DNA of 64,000 nucleotides from W0P28-013 sp964570565 (GTDB lineage: Bacteria; Bacteroidota; Bacteroidia; Bacteroidales; Paludibacteraceae). A program made the position numbers and the translations under genes. Positions 53,621 through 61,661 of this stretch are shown in pieces (positions within the stretch are counted from its first letter, which is position 1; each line of letters opens with the position of its first letter). The notes beneath the pieces were generated by a model. It saw only the letters and a list, made by a program, of their open reading frames with translations, made no database searches and was not told the origin of the DNA. The stretch spans positions 1-64,000 of the forward strand of contig CAZMYT010000007.1 in the NCBI GenBank assembly GCA_964570565.1, read 5' to 3'.

Positions 53621-54418
53621 ATGAATGACTCTAAATTTAATATTGCCGTATTAATTGACGGCGATAACGCACAAGCGAAACTGATTAAAGAAATCATCGA
53701 AGAAGTATCGAAATATGGAAAAGCCACCATTCGACGCATCTATGGCGATTGGACCACGCCGCATATGAACAGTTGGAAAGAAATCATCAACCAATATTCC
53801 ATCAATCCCATTCAAAAATTTTCGTACACCACGGGTAAAAATTCCACCGACAGCTCACTTATTATCGACGCGATGGATATTTTACACAGCCAAAATGCCG
53901 ATGGTTTTTGCATCGTCTCGAGCGATAGCGATTATACGGGACTAGCCAAACGCATACGCGAAGAAGGTCTATTTGTCATGGGCATTGGTCGCCGCACTAC
54001 GCCTATTGCGTTTGTTAATTCGTGCGATATTTTCACCTTTACCGAAAACTTAAGCCTCGACAACGATCTCGCCGACGAGAAAATAGAGGTAAAAAAGAAA
54101 AATACCACGACCAAGCTCAAACAAACCACACCCAAACTGCTCGAAAAAATAGAAATAGAACTCAAACAACCGCACAAAATAGGGCTTCCTGAACTGAACA
54201 TTGCCATTATCGACAAAGCATTTGAAATTTCGACCAACGAAGAGGACGAAGCGTATATTTCAAAAGTGGGCTCTTCGCTACGCAAAATTGACCCTAGTTT
54301 CGATTCAAGAACGTATGGATTCAAAACCTTAACACAGCTATTTGAGAGCATCGATAAATATGTGATTGTGAAAAACGAAGTGAACGGGCTCAACCATCCA
54401 CTCGTAAAGCTAAAATAG
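53621..54418 (+). CDS. NYN-domain putative ribonuclease with OST-HTH (LOTUS-like) domain
   Basis: 265 residues. The N-terminal NYN/PIN-like nuclease domain (about 5-145) has clustered acidic residues: VLIDGDNAQ (D13, D15), TDSSLIIDAMD and VSSDSDYTGLAKRIRE. The C-terminal domain (about 170-262: LPELNIAIIDKAFEIS ... LRKIDPSFDSRTYGFKTLTQLF) is OST-HTH like, a probable RNA-binding winged helix. This LabA/MARF1-type layout suggests RNA cleavage. It sits at the right edge of the accessory islet, next to the conserved DUF4271 block; no operon partner is obvious. Confidence 0.9.
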   Translation: MNDSKFNIAVLIDGDNAQAKLIKEIIEEVSKYGKATIRRIYGDWTTPHMNSWKEIINQYSINPIQKFSYTTGKNSTDSSLIIDAMDILHSQNADGFCIVSSDSDYTGLAKRIREEGLFVMGIGRRTTPIAFVNSCDIFTFTENLSLDNDLADEKIEVKKKNTTTKLKQTTPKLLEKIEIELKQPHKIGLPELNIAIIDKAFEISTNEEDEAYISKVGSSLRKIDPSFDSRTYGFKTLTQLFESIDKYVIVKNEVNGLNHPLVKLK

Positions 54419-54476
54419 GCGTCGGCAGCAACCAATTATTCTATCAATGGTCACCCATTTTTTGAGAGATTTTATG

Positions 54477-54484
54477 TAACTTTG
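54477..54484 (+). promoter_or_regulatory. -7 promoter box for DUF4271
   Basis: TAACTTTG, 14 nt before the ATG at 54499. Confidence 0.55.
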
Positions 54485-54498
54485 CGTCCTCAATTTTT

Positions 54499-55242
54499 AT
54501 GTTAGACTCTATTCAACATATCGCTACCGATAGTTTGGCACTCATCAACGCTGCAAACGTAGATTTGCCAACCATTCCACGTGTTACCAACTGGGGCACG
54601 TCGCCACTCATTGGTAGCACATTGTTGGTGTTGTTTCTTTTGTTTATTGTAGCATTCAACCAAGCCAAACAATTTTACCTCGAAACATTGCGCAGCTACT
54701 TCCGCGATCGCGAGCGACTCACCTACGAAGAGGCCGACAACACCTCTATTTCCATTCTGTTTATGCTCATCATTGCCGTATGTACGTTTAGCATTTTTAT
54801 AGCCATCGCAGCTAATCATTCGCAAGCCATGGATTTTTCGCAACAAAGTTTAATACTTTTGGGCATTGTAGTGGCGTTGGTCAGTGGTTGGCTGGTGTTA
54901 CAATGGTTAGCGTTTAAATATGTTGGCATGGTGGCTAATCAAAGCACCGTGATGCGTCGGTTTATTCGGAGTTTTATCACCACATTTGTAGTGTGTGGCT
55001 TACTACTCTTCCCTATTATCGTTGGCATGATTTATGCGCCACCAGCACAAGTTATATTCCTACTTTATATTGGCCTGTTTTTCATTGCATTAGCCTTCTT
55101 ATTAGTACTTTTCAAGGCGTTTCAATTTTTTTTCAACGGATTTACATCTTTGTGTTATTTATTTTTGTATCTTTGCACCCTAGAAATTTTACCTATTTTG
55201 CTCCTTAAAAAAGCAGTGGTAATGTGGATTGCAAATGTCTAA
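54499..55242 (+). CDS. DUF4271 membrane protein
   Basis: 247 residues, with six to seven hydrophobic segments (about 35-55, 90-110, 115-138, 160-185, 190-215, 220-240). It matches the DUF4271 family, which is found next to hemD in Bacteroidales; no function is known. The final part overlaps an internal TATCTTTG box that may drive hemD. Confidence 0.85.
   Translation: MLDSIQHIATDSLALINAANVDLPTIPRVTNWGTSPLIGSTLLVLFLLFIVAFNQAKQFYLETLRSYFRDRERLTYEEADNTSISILFMLIIAVCTFSIFIAIAANHSQAMDFSQQSLILLGIVVALVSGWLVLQWLAFKYVGMVANQSTVMRRFIRSFITTFVVCGLLLFPIIVGMIYAPPAQVIFLLYIGLFFIALAFLLVLFKAFQFFFNGFTSLCYLFLYLCTLEILPILLLKKAVVMWIANV
55168..55175 (+). promoter_or_regulatory. Possible -7 promoter box for hemD inside DUF4271
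   Basis: TATCTTTG in the 3' end of DUF4271, 84 nt before the proposed hemD TTG start. Confidence 0.4.
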
Positions 55243-55259
55243 CAAAAAATCTTAACGCT

Positions 55260-56018
55260 TTGAAAATCAAGAAAGTGTTGGTTTCTCAACCAAAGCCTGA
55301 GAATGGAAAATCTCCCTATTTTGATATTGCTGAAAAATACAATGTAAAGATAGATTTCCGCCCTTTTATCAAAGTTGACCCAATTCTTGCTAAAGAATTC
55401 CGCCTACAAAGAGTAAATATTCCCGATTATACAGCGGTTGTTTTCACCTCGCGCCACGGGATAGACCATTTCTTCCGTTTAGTGCAAGAGATGCGCATCA
55501 ATGTGAGTGAAGATTTAAAATACTTCTGTATCTCTGAAACAGTAGCCTTCTATCTTCAAAAATACATCCAATTCCGTAAACGCAAAGTGTTTTATGGTGC
55601 TACTGGCAAATTACCTGAACTATTCCAAGTGATTAGCAAACATCTAGAAGAAAACTTCTTGATGGTGATGTCGGACAACCATAACGAAGATATTATTGGT
55701 TACATCAATCAATATCAAGTAAAACACGGTATTGGTTTAATGTATCGCACGGTAAGCAACGACTTTGGTCCAGACGAAGAATTCAACTACGACATGGTCT
55801 TGTTTTTCAGTCCACAAGGTGTGGCGTCGTTACTCAAAAATTTCCCAAATTTTGAACAAAACGACATGCACATTGGCTGTTTTGGAGCTAGCACTGCCCA
55901 AGCCGTCCGTGATGCCAAGTTGCGCCTCGATTTAGAAGCACCAACCAAAGAATTTACTTCAATGGCGATGGCACTCGAACATCACATAAAAGAAAATCAC
56001 AAGAGCGAAAAAAAATAA
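55260..56018 (+). CDS. hemD: Uroporphyrinogen-III synthase
   Basis: 252 residues from the proposed TTG start at 55260, which reads (M)KIKKVLVSQPKPENGKSPYFDIAEKY and matches the start I expect for Bacteroidales HemD. A GTG at 55224 would add 12 residues. HemD cyclises hydroxymethylbilane to uroporphyrinogen III. Motifs: FTSRHGIDHFF in the first domain and FFSPQGVASLLKNFP plus GCFGASTAQAV in the second. It sits in the DUF4271-hemD-rnpA-yidD block. Confidence 0.92.
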   Translation: MKIKKVLVSQPKPENGKSPYFDIAEKYNVKIDFRPFIKVDPILAKEFRLQRVNIPDYTAVVFTSRHGIDHFFRLVQEMRINVSEDLKYFCISETVAFYLQKYIQFRKRKVFYGATGKLPELFQVISKHLEENFLMVMSDNHNEDIIGYINQYQVKHGIGLMYRTVSNDFGPDEEFNYDMVLFFSPQGVASLLKNFPNFEQNDMHIGCFGASTAQAVRDAKLRLDLEAPTKEFTSMAMALEHHIKENHKSEKK

Positions 56019-56042
56019 GTACGTGAACTTTTACCCCTATAT

Positions 56043-56080
56043 AATCCCAAAAGTATAGAATTTTGTGTACTTTTGGGATT
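56043..56080 (+). terminator. Inverted repeat after hemD, overlapping the rnpA promoter
   Basis: A perfect 13-bp stem (56043-56055 with 56068-56080) and a 12-nt loop. Its 3' arm contains the -7 box TACTTTTG (56068-56075), so terminator and promoter share bases. Confidence 0.65.
56068..56075 (+). promoter_or_regulatory. -7 promoter box for rnpA
   Basis: TACTTTTG, 15 nt before the ATG at 56091. It lies in the 3' arm of the hairpin at 56043-56080. Confidence 0.5.
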
Positions 56081-56090
56081 ATTTTTATAT

Positions 56091-56501
56091 ATGGAACACC
56101 ACAAAACCACTTTCCCCAAAGCAGAACATTTAACTGGCACCTTGGCCATCGAAACATTATTCGAACAAGGCGACGGTTTTATTGCTTTTCCATTGCGTGT
56201 AGTGTACCAATTGGTGCCGAAAACCGATACGCCACCCATTCAAGTGCTGGTAAGTGTTCCTAAAAAACGATTTAAACACGCCGTCGATCGCAATCGGTTC
56301 AAACGTTTAATACGCGAAAGCTACCGATTAAACAAACACCTTTTGTGCGACACCGTGGAACAAACAAACTTCACGCTGCACATCGCGTTTTGTGCAGTAA
56401 GCAATGAGCTACCAACATTCAGTGTGGTAGAAGCTAAAATGCAGCAAGCACTCACCAAATTGCAACAGCGTGTGTCAGAAACTATAACGACTAAGTTATG
56501 A
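56091..56501 (+). CDS. rnpA: Ribonuclease P protein component
   Basis: 136 residues from the ATG at 56091 (MEHHKTTFPKAEHLTG); an upstream in-frame start at 56073 would overlap the promoter box. RnpA is the protein cofactor of the RNase P ribozyme, which matures tRNA 5' ends. The conserved RNR motif is clear: KKRFKHAVDRNRFKRLIRESYR. Its stop overlaps the yidD ATG (4-nt overlap), the usual rnpA-yidD coupling. Confidence 0.95.
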   Translation: MEHHKTTFPKAEHLTGTLAIETLFEQGDGFIAFPLRVVYQLVPKTDTPPIQVLVSVPKKRFKHAVDRNRFKRLIRESYRLNKHLLCDTVEQTNFTLHIAFCAVSNELPTFSVVEAKMQQALTKLQQRVSETITTKL

Positions 56502-56719
56502 AAAAAACAATCACATTTTTGCTTATTTTGCCTATTCGCTTTTATCAATTGGCTATTTCTCCGATGTTTCCTTCGAGTTGTAGATACACGCCCACTTGCT
56601 CGCAATACTCTATTGAAGCCATCCGAAAACATGGCCCATTCAAAGGATTGTGGTTGGGCACCAAACGTATTTTACGCTGTAACCCTTGGGGCGGCAGCGG
56701 TTACGATCCTGTGCCTTAA
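56498..56719 (+). CDS. yidD: Membrane protein insertion efficiency factor YidD
   Basis: 73 residues. Signature: FYQLAISPMFPSSCRYTPTCSQYSIEAIRKHG, then GLWLGTKRILRCNPWGGSGYDPVP. YidD assists membrane protein insertion with YidC. It overlaps the rnpA stop by 4 nt and ends before a bidirectional terminator. Confidence 0.96.
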   Translation: MKKTITFLLILPIRFYQLAISPMFPSSCRYTPTCSQYSIEAIRKHGPFKGLWLGTKRILRCNPWGGSGYDPVP

Positions 56720-56736
56720 CAACAATATTATACAAT

Positions 56737-56769
56737 AAAAAAATCCGAGCGTAAACACTCGGTTTTTTT
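56737..56769. terminator. Bidirectional terminator between yidD and the aminotransferase
   Basis: A short GC core CCGAG/CTCGG (56745-56749 with 56758-56762) with an 8-nt loop, flanked by an A-tract and a T-tract that extend the pairing after one bulge. Confidence 0.7.
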
Positions 56770-56791
56770 TATTTTTATGGTAATGAAGTGA

Positions 56792-57985
56792 TTAGTGTAG
56801 CTGTGCTAATGCCTCTTTAATCCGTGTAAAAGCTTCCACCAATTTGTCGTCACTAGTAGCATACGACATACGAATACATTCGGGCGCACCAAAGGCAGCA
56901 CCACCCACGCAAGCCACATGACCCACTTCCAATAAATACATCGCTAAGTCGCCTGAATTGGCAATAACTTGTCCAGCAGGCGTAGTTTTTCCAAAGAACG
57001 ATTTACACTCTGGAAACACATAAAAAGCACCCATCGGGTTATTCACTTTCAAACCTGGAATGGCATGTACCAAATCGACCACTAACTGACGACGACGAGC
57101 AAACGCCTCACGCATAGTCGCCACACACGATTGATCGCCCATATAAGCAGCTTCAGCGGCTTTTTGTGCAATGGAACTTGGACCAGACGTATATTGACCT
57201 TGCAATTTAACACACGCTTTGGCCAGCCACGTAGGAGCCGCCAACCAACCCAAACGCCAGCCAGTCATGGCATACGCTTTGGACACACCGTTCACAATAG
57301 CCACACGATCTTTCAATTCAGGAAATTGAGCAATCGATTCATGGTGACCAATGTAGTTGATATGTTCGTAAATTTCATCAGCAATGACCAAAATATTAGG
57401 ACATTTCGCCAAAATATCGACCAAAGCAGCCAATTCTTCGCGTGAGTAAACGCTTCCTGTTGGATTGGATGGTGAACATAAAATAATGGCTTTAGTACGT
57501 ACTGTAATGGCGGCTTGCAGTTGCTGTGGCGTAATCTTAAAATCTTGATCAATGCCAGCAGGTATCACTACACTTGTAGCATCCGCCATTTTCACCATTT
57601 CCACATAACTTACCCAATACGGTGCTGGTACGATGACTTCGTCGTCGGGATTCAACACGCATAACAACGCATTACAAACCGCTTGTTTAGCACCATTGGA
57701 GCACACAATTTGGTCTGGTGTGTAAGTTAATCCGTTTTCACGTTGTAGTTTTTCACAAATGGCTTTGCGCAAACTCAAATAGCCGGGCACTGGTGAATAA
57801 AACGAAAAGTTAGCATCAATAGCTTCTTTAGCTGCCTGTTTGATATGATCAGGCGTGAAAAAATCGGGTTCCCCCACACTTAAGTTAATTACATCGATAC
57901 CGTGCTCTTTCAACTCACAACTTTTTTGCGACATTGCAAGTGTTTCGGACTCCGCCATCGATTTCAAACGAAAAGAAACTTCCAT
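56792..57985 (-). CDS. Class I/II PLP-dependent aminotransferase (aspartate aminotransferase type)
   Basis: 397 residues from the ATG at 57985 (MEVSFRLKSMAESETLAMSQK). Motifs: INLSVGEPDFFTPDHI, SNGAKQAV, PAPYWVSYVEM, SPSNPTGSVYSREEL, ADEIYEHI and the PLP-lysine motif GVSKAYAMTGWRLGW. This fits the aspC/AATI-gamma branch using aspartate or a related amino acid with 2-oxoglutarate. It lies 8 nt after the TlpA-like gene and is the last gene of the minus-strand run. Confidence 0.94.
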   Translation of the reverse strand: MEVSFRLKSMAESETLAMSQKSCELKEHGIDVINLSVGEPDFFTPDHIKQAAKEAIDANFSFYSPVPGYLSLRKAICEKLQRENGLTYTPDQIVCSNGAKQAVCNALLCVLNPDDEVIVPAPYWVSYVEMVKMADATSVVIPAGIDQDFKITPQQLQAAITVRTKAIILCSPSNPTGSVYSREELAALVDILAKCPNILVIADEIYEHINYIGHHESIAQFPELKDRVAIVNGVSKAYAMTGWRLGWLAAPTWLAKACVKLQGQYTSGPSSIAQKAAEAAYMGDQSCVATMREAFARRRQLVVDLVHAIPGLKVNNPMGAFYVFPECKSFFGKTTPAGQVIANSGDLAMYLLEVGHVACVGGAAFGAPECIRMSYATSDDKLVEAFTRIKEALAQLH

Positions 57986-57993
57986 AGTATAAA

Positions 57994-58521
57994 TTAATTT
58001 TTCAACATTACATCTATTAGTCGGCACATTTGATCAAATTGGTCCTGATAGAACAAACGCGTCAAGAAGACAATTTTACCCGATTCATCTATAAGTACAT
58101 TACGCGTAATGCCCGCATTACGTTGGGCAAACAGGGTAAAAATATCGGCATGCAAATCTAATCCAATCGGATACGTCACACCCAAACTCTCTTTAAACGT
58201 GGTTATTTTCTCCAACGGTTCTTCCCTATCGATAGCAATAAGGGCAAAATTAGGATTATATTTGTGTTTCTGCCAAATTTCTTGTTCAATCAATGGCATC
58301 TCCTTGCGACAAACGCCACACCATGAAGCGGTAAATTGTAACATCACCACTTTACCACGTAATGACGACAATTGCACGGAACGTCCATCGTCGAGTTTCA
58401 CCACAAAATCGGGCGCCATATCGCCTACTGATACAATATAACCTTTTGATTCATCTTCTTGTGCCGACGCTGCAAACACACAGGCTAACATTAATACGGT
58501 TAATTTCAATCTCTTCATCAT
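57994..58521 (-). CDS. TlpA-like thioredoxin-fold protein
   Basis: 175 residues. Signal peptide about 1-20 (ends FAASAQ), then a TlpA/ResA-like thioredoxin fold with the redox pair in FTASWCGVCRKEMP (CxxC). Expected to act in the periplasm as a thiol-disulfide oxidoreductase. Sits between recF (3 nt upstream) and the aminotransferase, probably one transcript. Confidence 0.9.
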   Translation of the reverse strand: MMKRLKLTVLMLACVFAASAQEDESKGYIVSVGDMAPDFVVKLDDGRSVQLSSLRGKVVMLQFTASWCGVCRKEMPLIEQEIWQKHKYNPNFALIAIDREEPLEKITTFKESLGVTYPIGLDLHADIFTLFAQRNAGITRNVLIDESGKIVFLTRLFYQDQFDQMCRLIDVMLKN

Positions 58522-58524
58522 ACA

Positions 58525-59625
58525 TTAAATAGTTACCATTTCTACCGCTCCATCAACGACTTCAAAAATACGGGCTTCTCCGCCTAAACGCATTAAAATT
58601 TCGTCGAGATGTTCGCGATTTGTATCCGTTATAAAAATTTGTCCAAATTCATCACTCGATACCAGTTTCACAATACGTGTAACGCGCTCCACATCGAGTT
58701 TATCAAATATATCATCTAGCAATAAAATAGGCGTTTGTTCGCTTACCCGTTTTAAGTAGGTAAATTGTGCCAACTTTAAAGCCACTAAATACGTTTTATT
58801 TTGTCCTTGCGACCCCGTGCGTTTCATCGGATAATCGCCCAACAACATGGTTAAATCATCTTTATGAGAACCACGCGTGGTATAACCTAACAGATGATCG
58901 CGTTGACGGCATTCACGCAAAAGCACTCGTAAATCGCCTTGCTGCGAATGCGACGTATACAACAAGCCAACTTGCTCTTTCCCAGCCGAAATTTCGGCAT
59001 AAAACTGCTGAAAAACGGGTACAAAACCAGCAATAAATTCAGCACGTTTTTGGTAAATATACGCTGCCTCAAGCGCCATTTGTTCCTCATAAATATCGAG
59101 CATCGTCTCATCCAACGCCGCCTCTTTTTTCATCATCGCATTCCGATTTTGAAGCGCAGCATTATAGCGAATTAAAGCCGACAAATACGGTTTATCGTAT
59201 TGCGAAATAACCGTATCTAAAAATCGACGACGTTCGTCACTGCCATCGGTAATAATTTCCAAATCAGAAGGCGAAATAAGCACCACAGGAATCACACCAA
59301 TATGGTCGGACAACCGTTCGTAATCTTTTTTATTCCGCTTAAATTGTTTTTTAGTGCGGTGTTTTACGGCACACGAAATCAATTCTTCTACTTCCTTGCG
59401 TTGATACACACCTTGCAACATAAAGAACTCAGAATCGTGCTTAATAATTTGTGTATCAATAGGATTTAAGTGACTTTTACAAAACGATAGATAATAAATA
59501 GCGTCCAATAAATTCGTTTTTCCCATACCATTTTGACCCAAAAAGCAATTAATTTTAGGTGAAAAATGTAAATCGCATTCAGCAATATTACGATAATTGA
59601 GTATGGAAATTTTATCTATATACAC
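58525..59625 (-). CDS. recF: DNA replication and repair protein RecF
   Basis: 366 residues. An SMC-like ATPase that helps load RecA at gaps. Walker A GQNGMGKTNLLD lies near residue 30; the signature motif is KRTGSQGQNKTYLVALKLAQF and Walker B is PILLLDDIFDKLD. It lies 15 nt downstream of the DUF4954 gene and immediately upstream of the TlpA-like gene. Confidence 0.96.
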   Translation of the reverse strand: MYIDKISILNYRNIAECDLHFSPKINCFLGQNGMGKTNLLDAIYYLSFCKSHLNPIDTQIIKHDSEFFMLQGVYQRKEVEELISCAVKHRTKKQFKRNKKDYERLSDHIGVIPVVLISPSDLEIITDGSDERRRFLDTVISQYDKPYLSALIRYNAALQNRNAMMKKEAALDETMLDIYEEQMALEAAYIYQKRAEFIAGFVPVFQQFYAEISAGKEQVGLLYTSHSQQGDLRVLLRECRQRDHLLGYTTRGSHKDDLTMLLGDYPMKRTGSQGQNKTYLVALKLAQFTYLKRVSEQTPILLLDDIFDKLDVERVTRIVKLVSSDEFGQIFITDTNREHLDEILMRLGGEARIFEVVDGAVEMVTI

Positions 59626-59640
59626 AGCAACTTCAAAAAA

Positions 59641-61623
59641 TTAGATTAACGCTTTCAAGCGCACTATCATATCATCAGCTTGTTGCGATTTTTCGGACGT
59701 GTGACGTAACACTTCCACCACAAATGGATGCGTGTCGAACGCACCTCTTACCGCTGCAAAATCGTCGGATTTGTTTTGTTCGTCGCCATCTAAGCCAAAA
59801 CCAACACTAGCCATAGTTCCAAATTCTTTCTTAGCATCATCATACAACTGTTGATCGAACGCAACCACAGCCTGTTTCCAAGTTTCAATAAACTGAATCA
59901 AATTAGCTACCGTGATATCTGTTAAGGATTTGCCCAAATAAAGTGCCAATTGATGATAAGTCCATGTCCAAGCAAACTCATCGTAATGAGCATGTAACTG
60001 TTCAAATCGTTTTTGGATAGCCTCTAACGAATACGCTTTTTGTTCCAAATCAGACATTAAAAGTTCCACTTCGCTAGTAGGAACGAGTAAACCTGCTAAA
60101 TCGCACCACTCGCCCACACCAACCGATGTTGTTGGAGCCAATTGTTGTTTTATATTGTGAAGCGATGTCAATGAAATCGTAGCCAATTTGCGCATCAACA
60201 TCGTTCCTAAATACTTCAAAATAGCCATTTGGTAAACCGATTGACCATGCAATAACGACGAACGGCGAATAACACAACCATTGTAAGTGTATTCAGAACA
60301 GGTTTCGTTAGCTGCTGTTTTTAGCGCTTCTAATTCTGCAACGCCTTGTATCATCTTTTGAACCGTATAAGGATTCAATAGATTAAAATTAATTTGATCT
60401 ATTTTGTGATTAGCGGTACGCGCATCACGTTTGGGCCATTTCTGAGCATCACGTATAGTACCCACACTGCGTAGATTTGCGCCAGGAACAAGATAACTTT
60501 TACCTGCCTGTTCTATCAAATAAGAAAATGGCAATTTGGATGTATCGGAGTGCTGCGTATGACGTCCCATAATCAACGAAAAGGCGCCAACGTGGGCTGG
60601 CCACAACAAATAGGAATCGCTGGTAGCTTTAGAACCACGTTCTACCACACCTTGATGCAACGGTCCTAATTTGTACATGTGATTACTCTGATTGGAACCC
60701 GAACCTGCATTGAAAAACGAGAACATACCAGCAATTAGCAACGTCGATTTATGATGAGATACGGTGTAAGGTCCCGCAAAAATAGCGGTTGCCTCACCGT
60801 GCATGCCTTGGCAGTTCGCAAAAAATAACGAATCGAGCGCTGAATAATGTTTATCGAGCAGACAACCTTGTCCTACAAAACAACGAGAAATCAAGGTCGC
60901 ATCAGAAATACGAGTGCCTGAAGCAATGATAAAATCGTCGCAAATAACATCCACACCTAAATGTGTTGGTGCCTCTTTAGAACTTTGAACAGTTCCGTTC
61001 GATAAGCGCGAAACGCCATCTAAAAGGGCAAAATCGCCAATACGGACATTTTTCAAAACGTCACAATTCACGATACGAGCATTTTTGCCAATCGTTCCGA
61101 TGGATGATAATTGCTCTTGAGCATACGCATCAATCGCTTTGGTAAGTTGTTCAATAACGATTTTACGATGTCTATAAACGGTTAGCATATACGCTAACTG
61201 AGCCGACAAACCATCAAAAATGGGCACTTCGCGACCACCGCCCTCATTCATCACAGGCACACGAATGCCGTTACCGAATGTTGTTTGAGCATCAACGACT
61301 AACGTGCTTACGTGTTCGATATAAGCACCTTCGCCAATGTGATAATTGGCTATATAATTTTCAATATTACGAATATAAACGTCGCTGTCGATGGTCACAT
61401 GATGCAAACGAGCATTAAAAATGCCAGCATGTACCGACAAGCCCCCAGCAAGAGTGAAGCTTTTTTCAAATCGTCCCAAACGAATGTCGCCAGAGAATTC
61501 AACCTGATGTACATAAGTTGGATCAAACCCATCTAACACGTGGATATGAGTCCAATCATCGGCAGAACAACGATTTTGTTTCAGTTGCTCTATTTCTAAA
61601 GACGTAAGTGGACGATAATTCAT
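59641..61623 (-). CDS. DUF4954 protein (left-handed beta-helix/hexapeptide-like)
   Basis: 660 residues from ATG 61623 (MNYRPLTSLEIEQLKQNRC). The N-terminal half has repeated short beta units with hexapeptide-like spacing (GDIRLGRFE, GLSVHAGIF, DVYIRNIEN, GEGAYIEHV, NARIVNCDVL, NVRIGDFALLDG) typical of a left-handed beta-helix; the C-terminal ~250 residues are helical. No signal peptide. Family function is unknown; a UDP-sugar acyl- or nucleotidyltransferase relation is possible from the fold. An in-frame start 75 nt upstream would overlap hisS and is not chosen. Confidence 0.82.
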   Translation of the reverse strand: MNYRPLTSLEIEQLKQNRCSADDWTHIHVLDGFDPTYVHQVEFSGDIRLGRFEKSFTLAGGLSVHAGIFNARLHHVTIDSDVYIRNIENYIANYHIGEGAYIEHVSTLVVDAQTTFGNGIRVPVMNEGGGREVPIFDGLSAQLAYMLTVYRHRKIVIEQLTKAIDAYAQEQLSSIGTIGKNARIVNCDVLKNVRIGDFALLDGVSRLSNGTVQSSKEAPTHLGVDVICDDFIIASGTRISDATLISRCFVGQGCLLDKHYSALDSLFFANCQGMHGEATAIFAGPYTVSHHKSTLLIAGMFSFFNAGSGSNQSNHMYKLGPLHQGVVERGSKATSDSYLLWPAHVGAFSLIMGRHTQHSDTSKLPFSYLIEQAGKSYLVPGANLRSVGTIRDAQKWPKRDARTANHKIDQINFNLLNPYTVQKMIQGVAELEALKTAANETCSEYTYNGCVIRRSSLLHGQSVYQMAILKYLGTMLMRKLATISLTSLHNIKQQLAPTTSVGVGEWCDLAGLLVPTSEVELLMSDLEQKAYSLEAIQKRFEQLHAHYDEFAWTWTYHQLALYLGKSLTDITVANLIQFIETWKQAVVAFDQQLYDDAKKEFGTMASVGFGLDGDEQNKSDDFAAVRGAFDTHPFVVEVLRHTSEKSQQADDMIVRLKALI

Positions 61624-61661
61624 ACTGATTGGGATAAAATACGACAAAAACGAACCAATTA

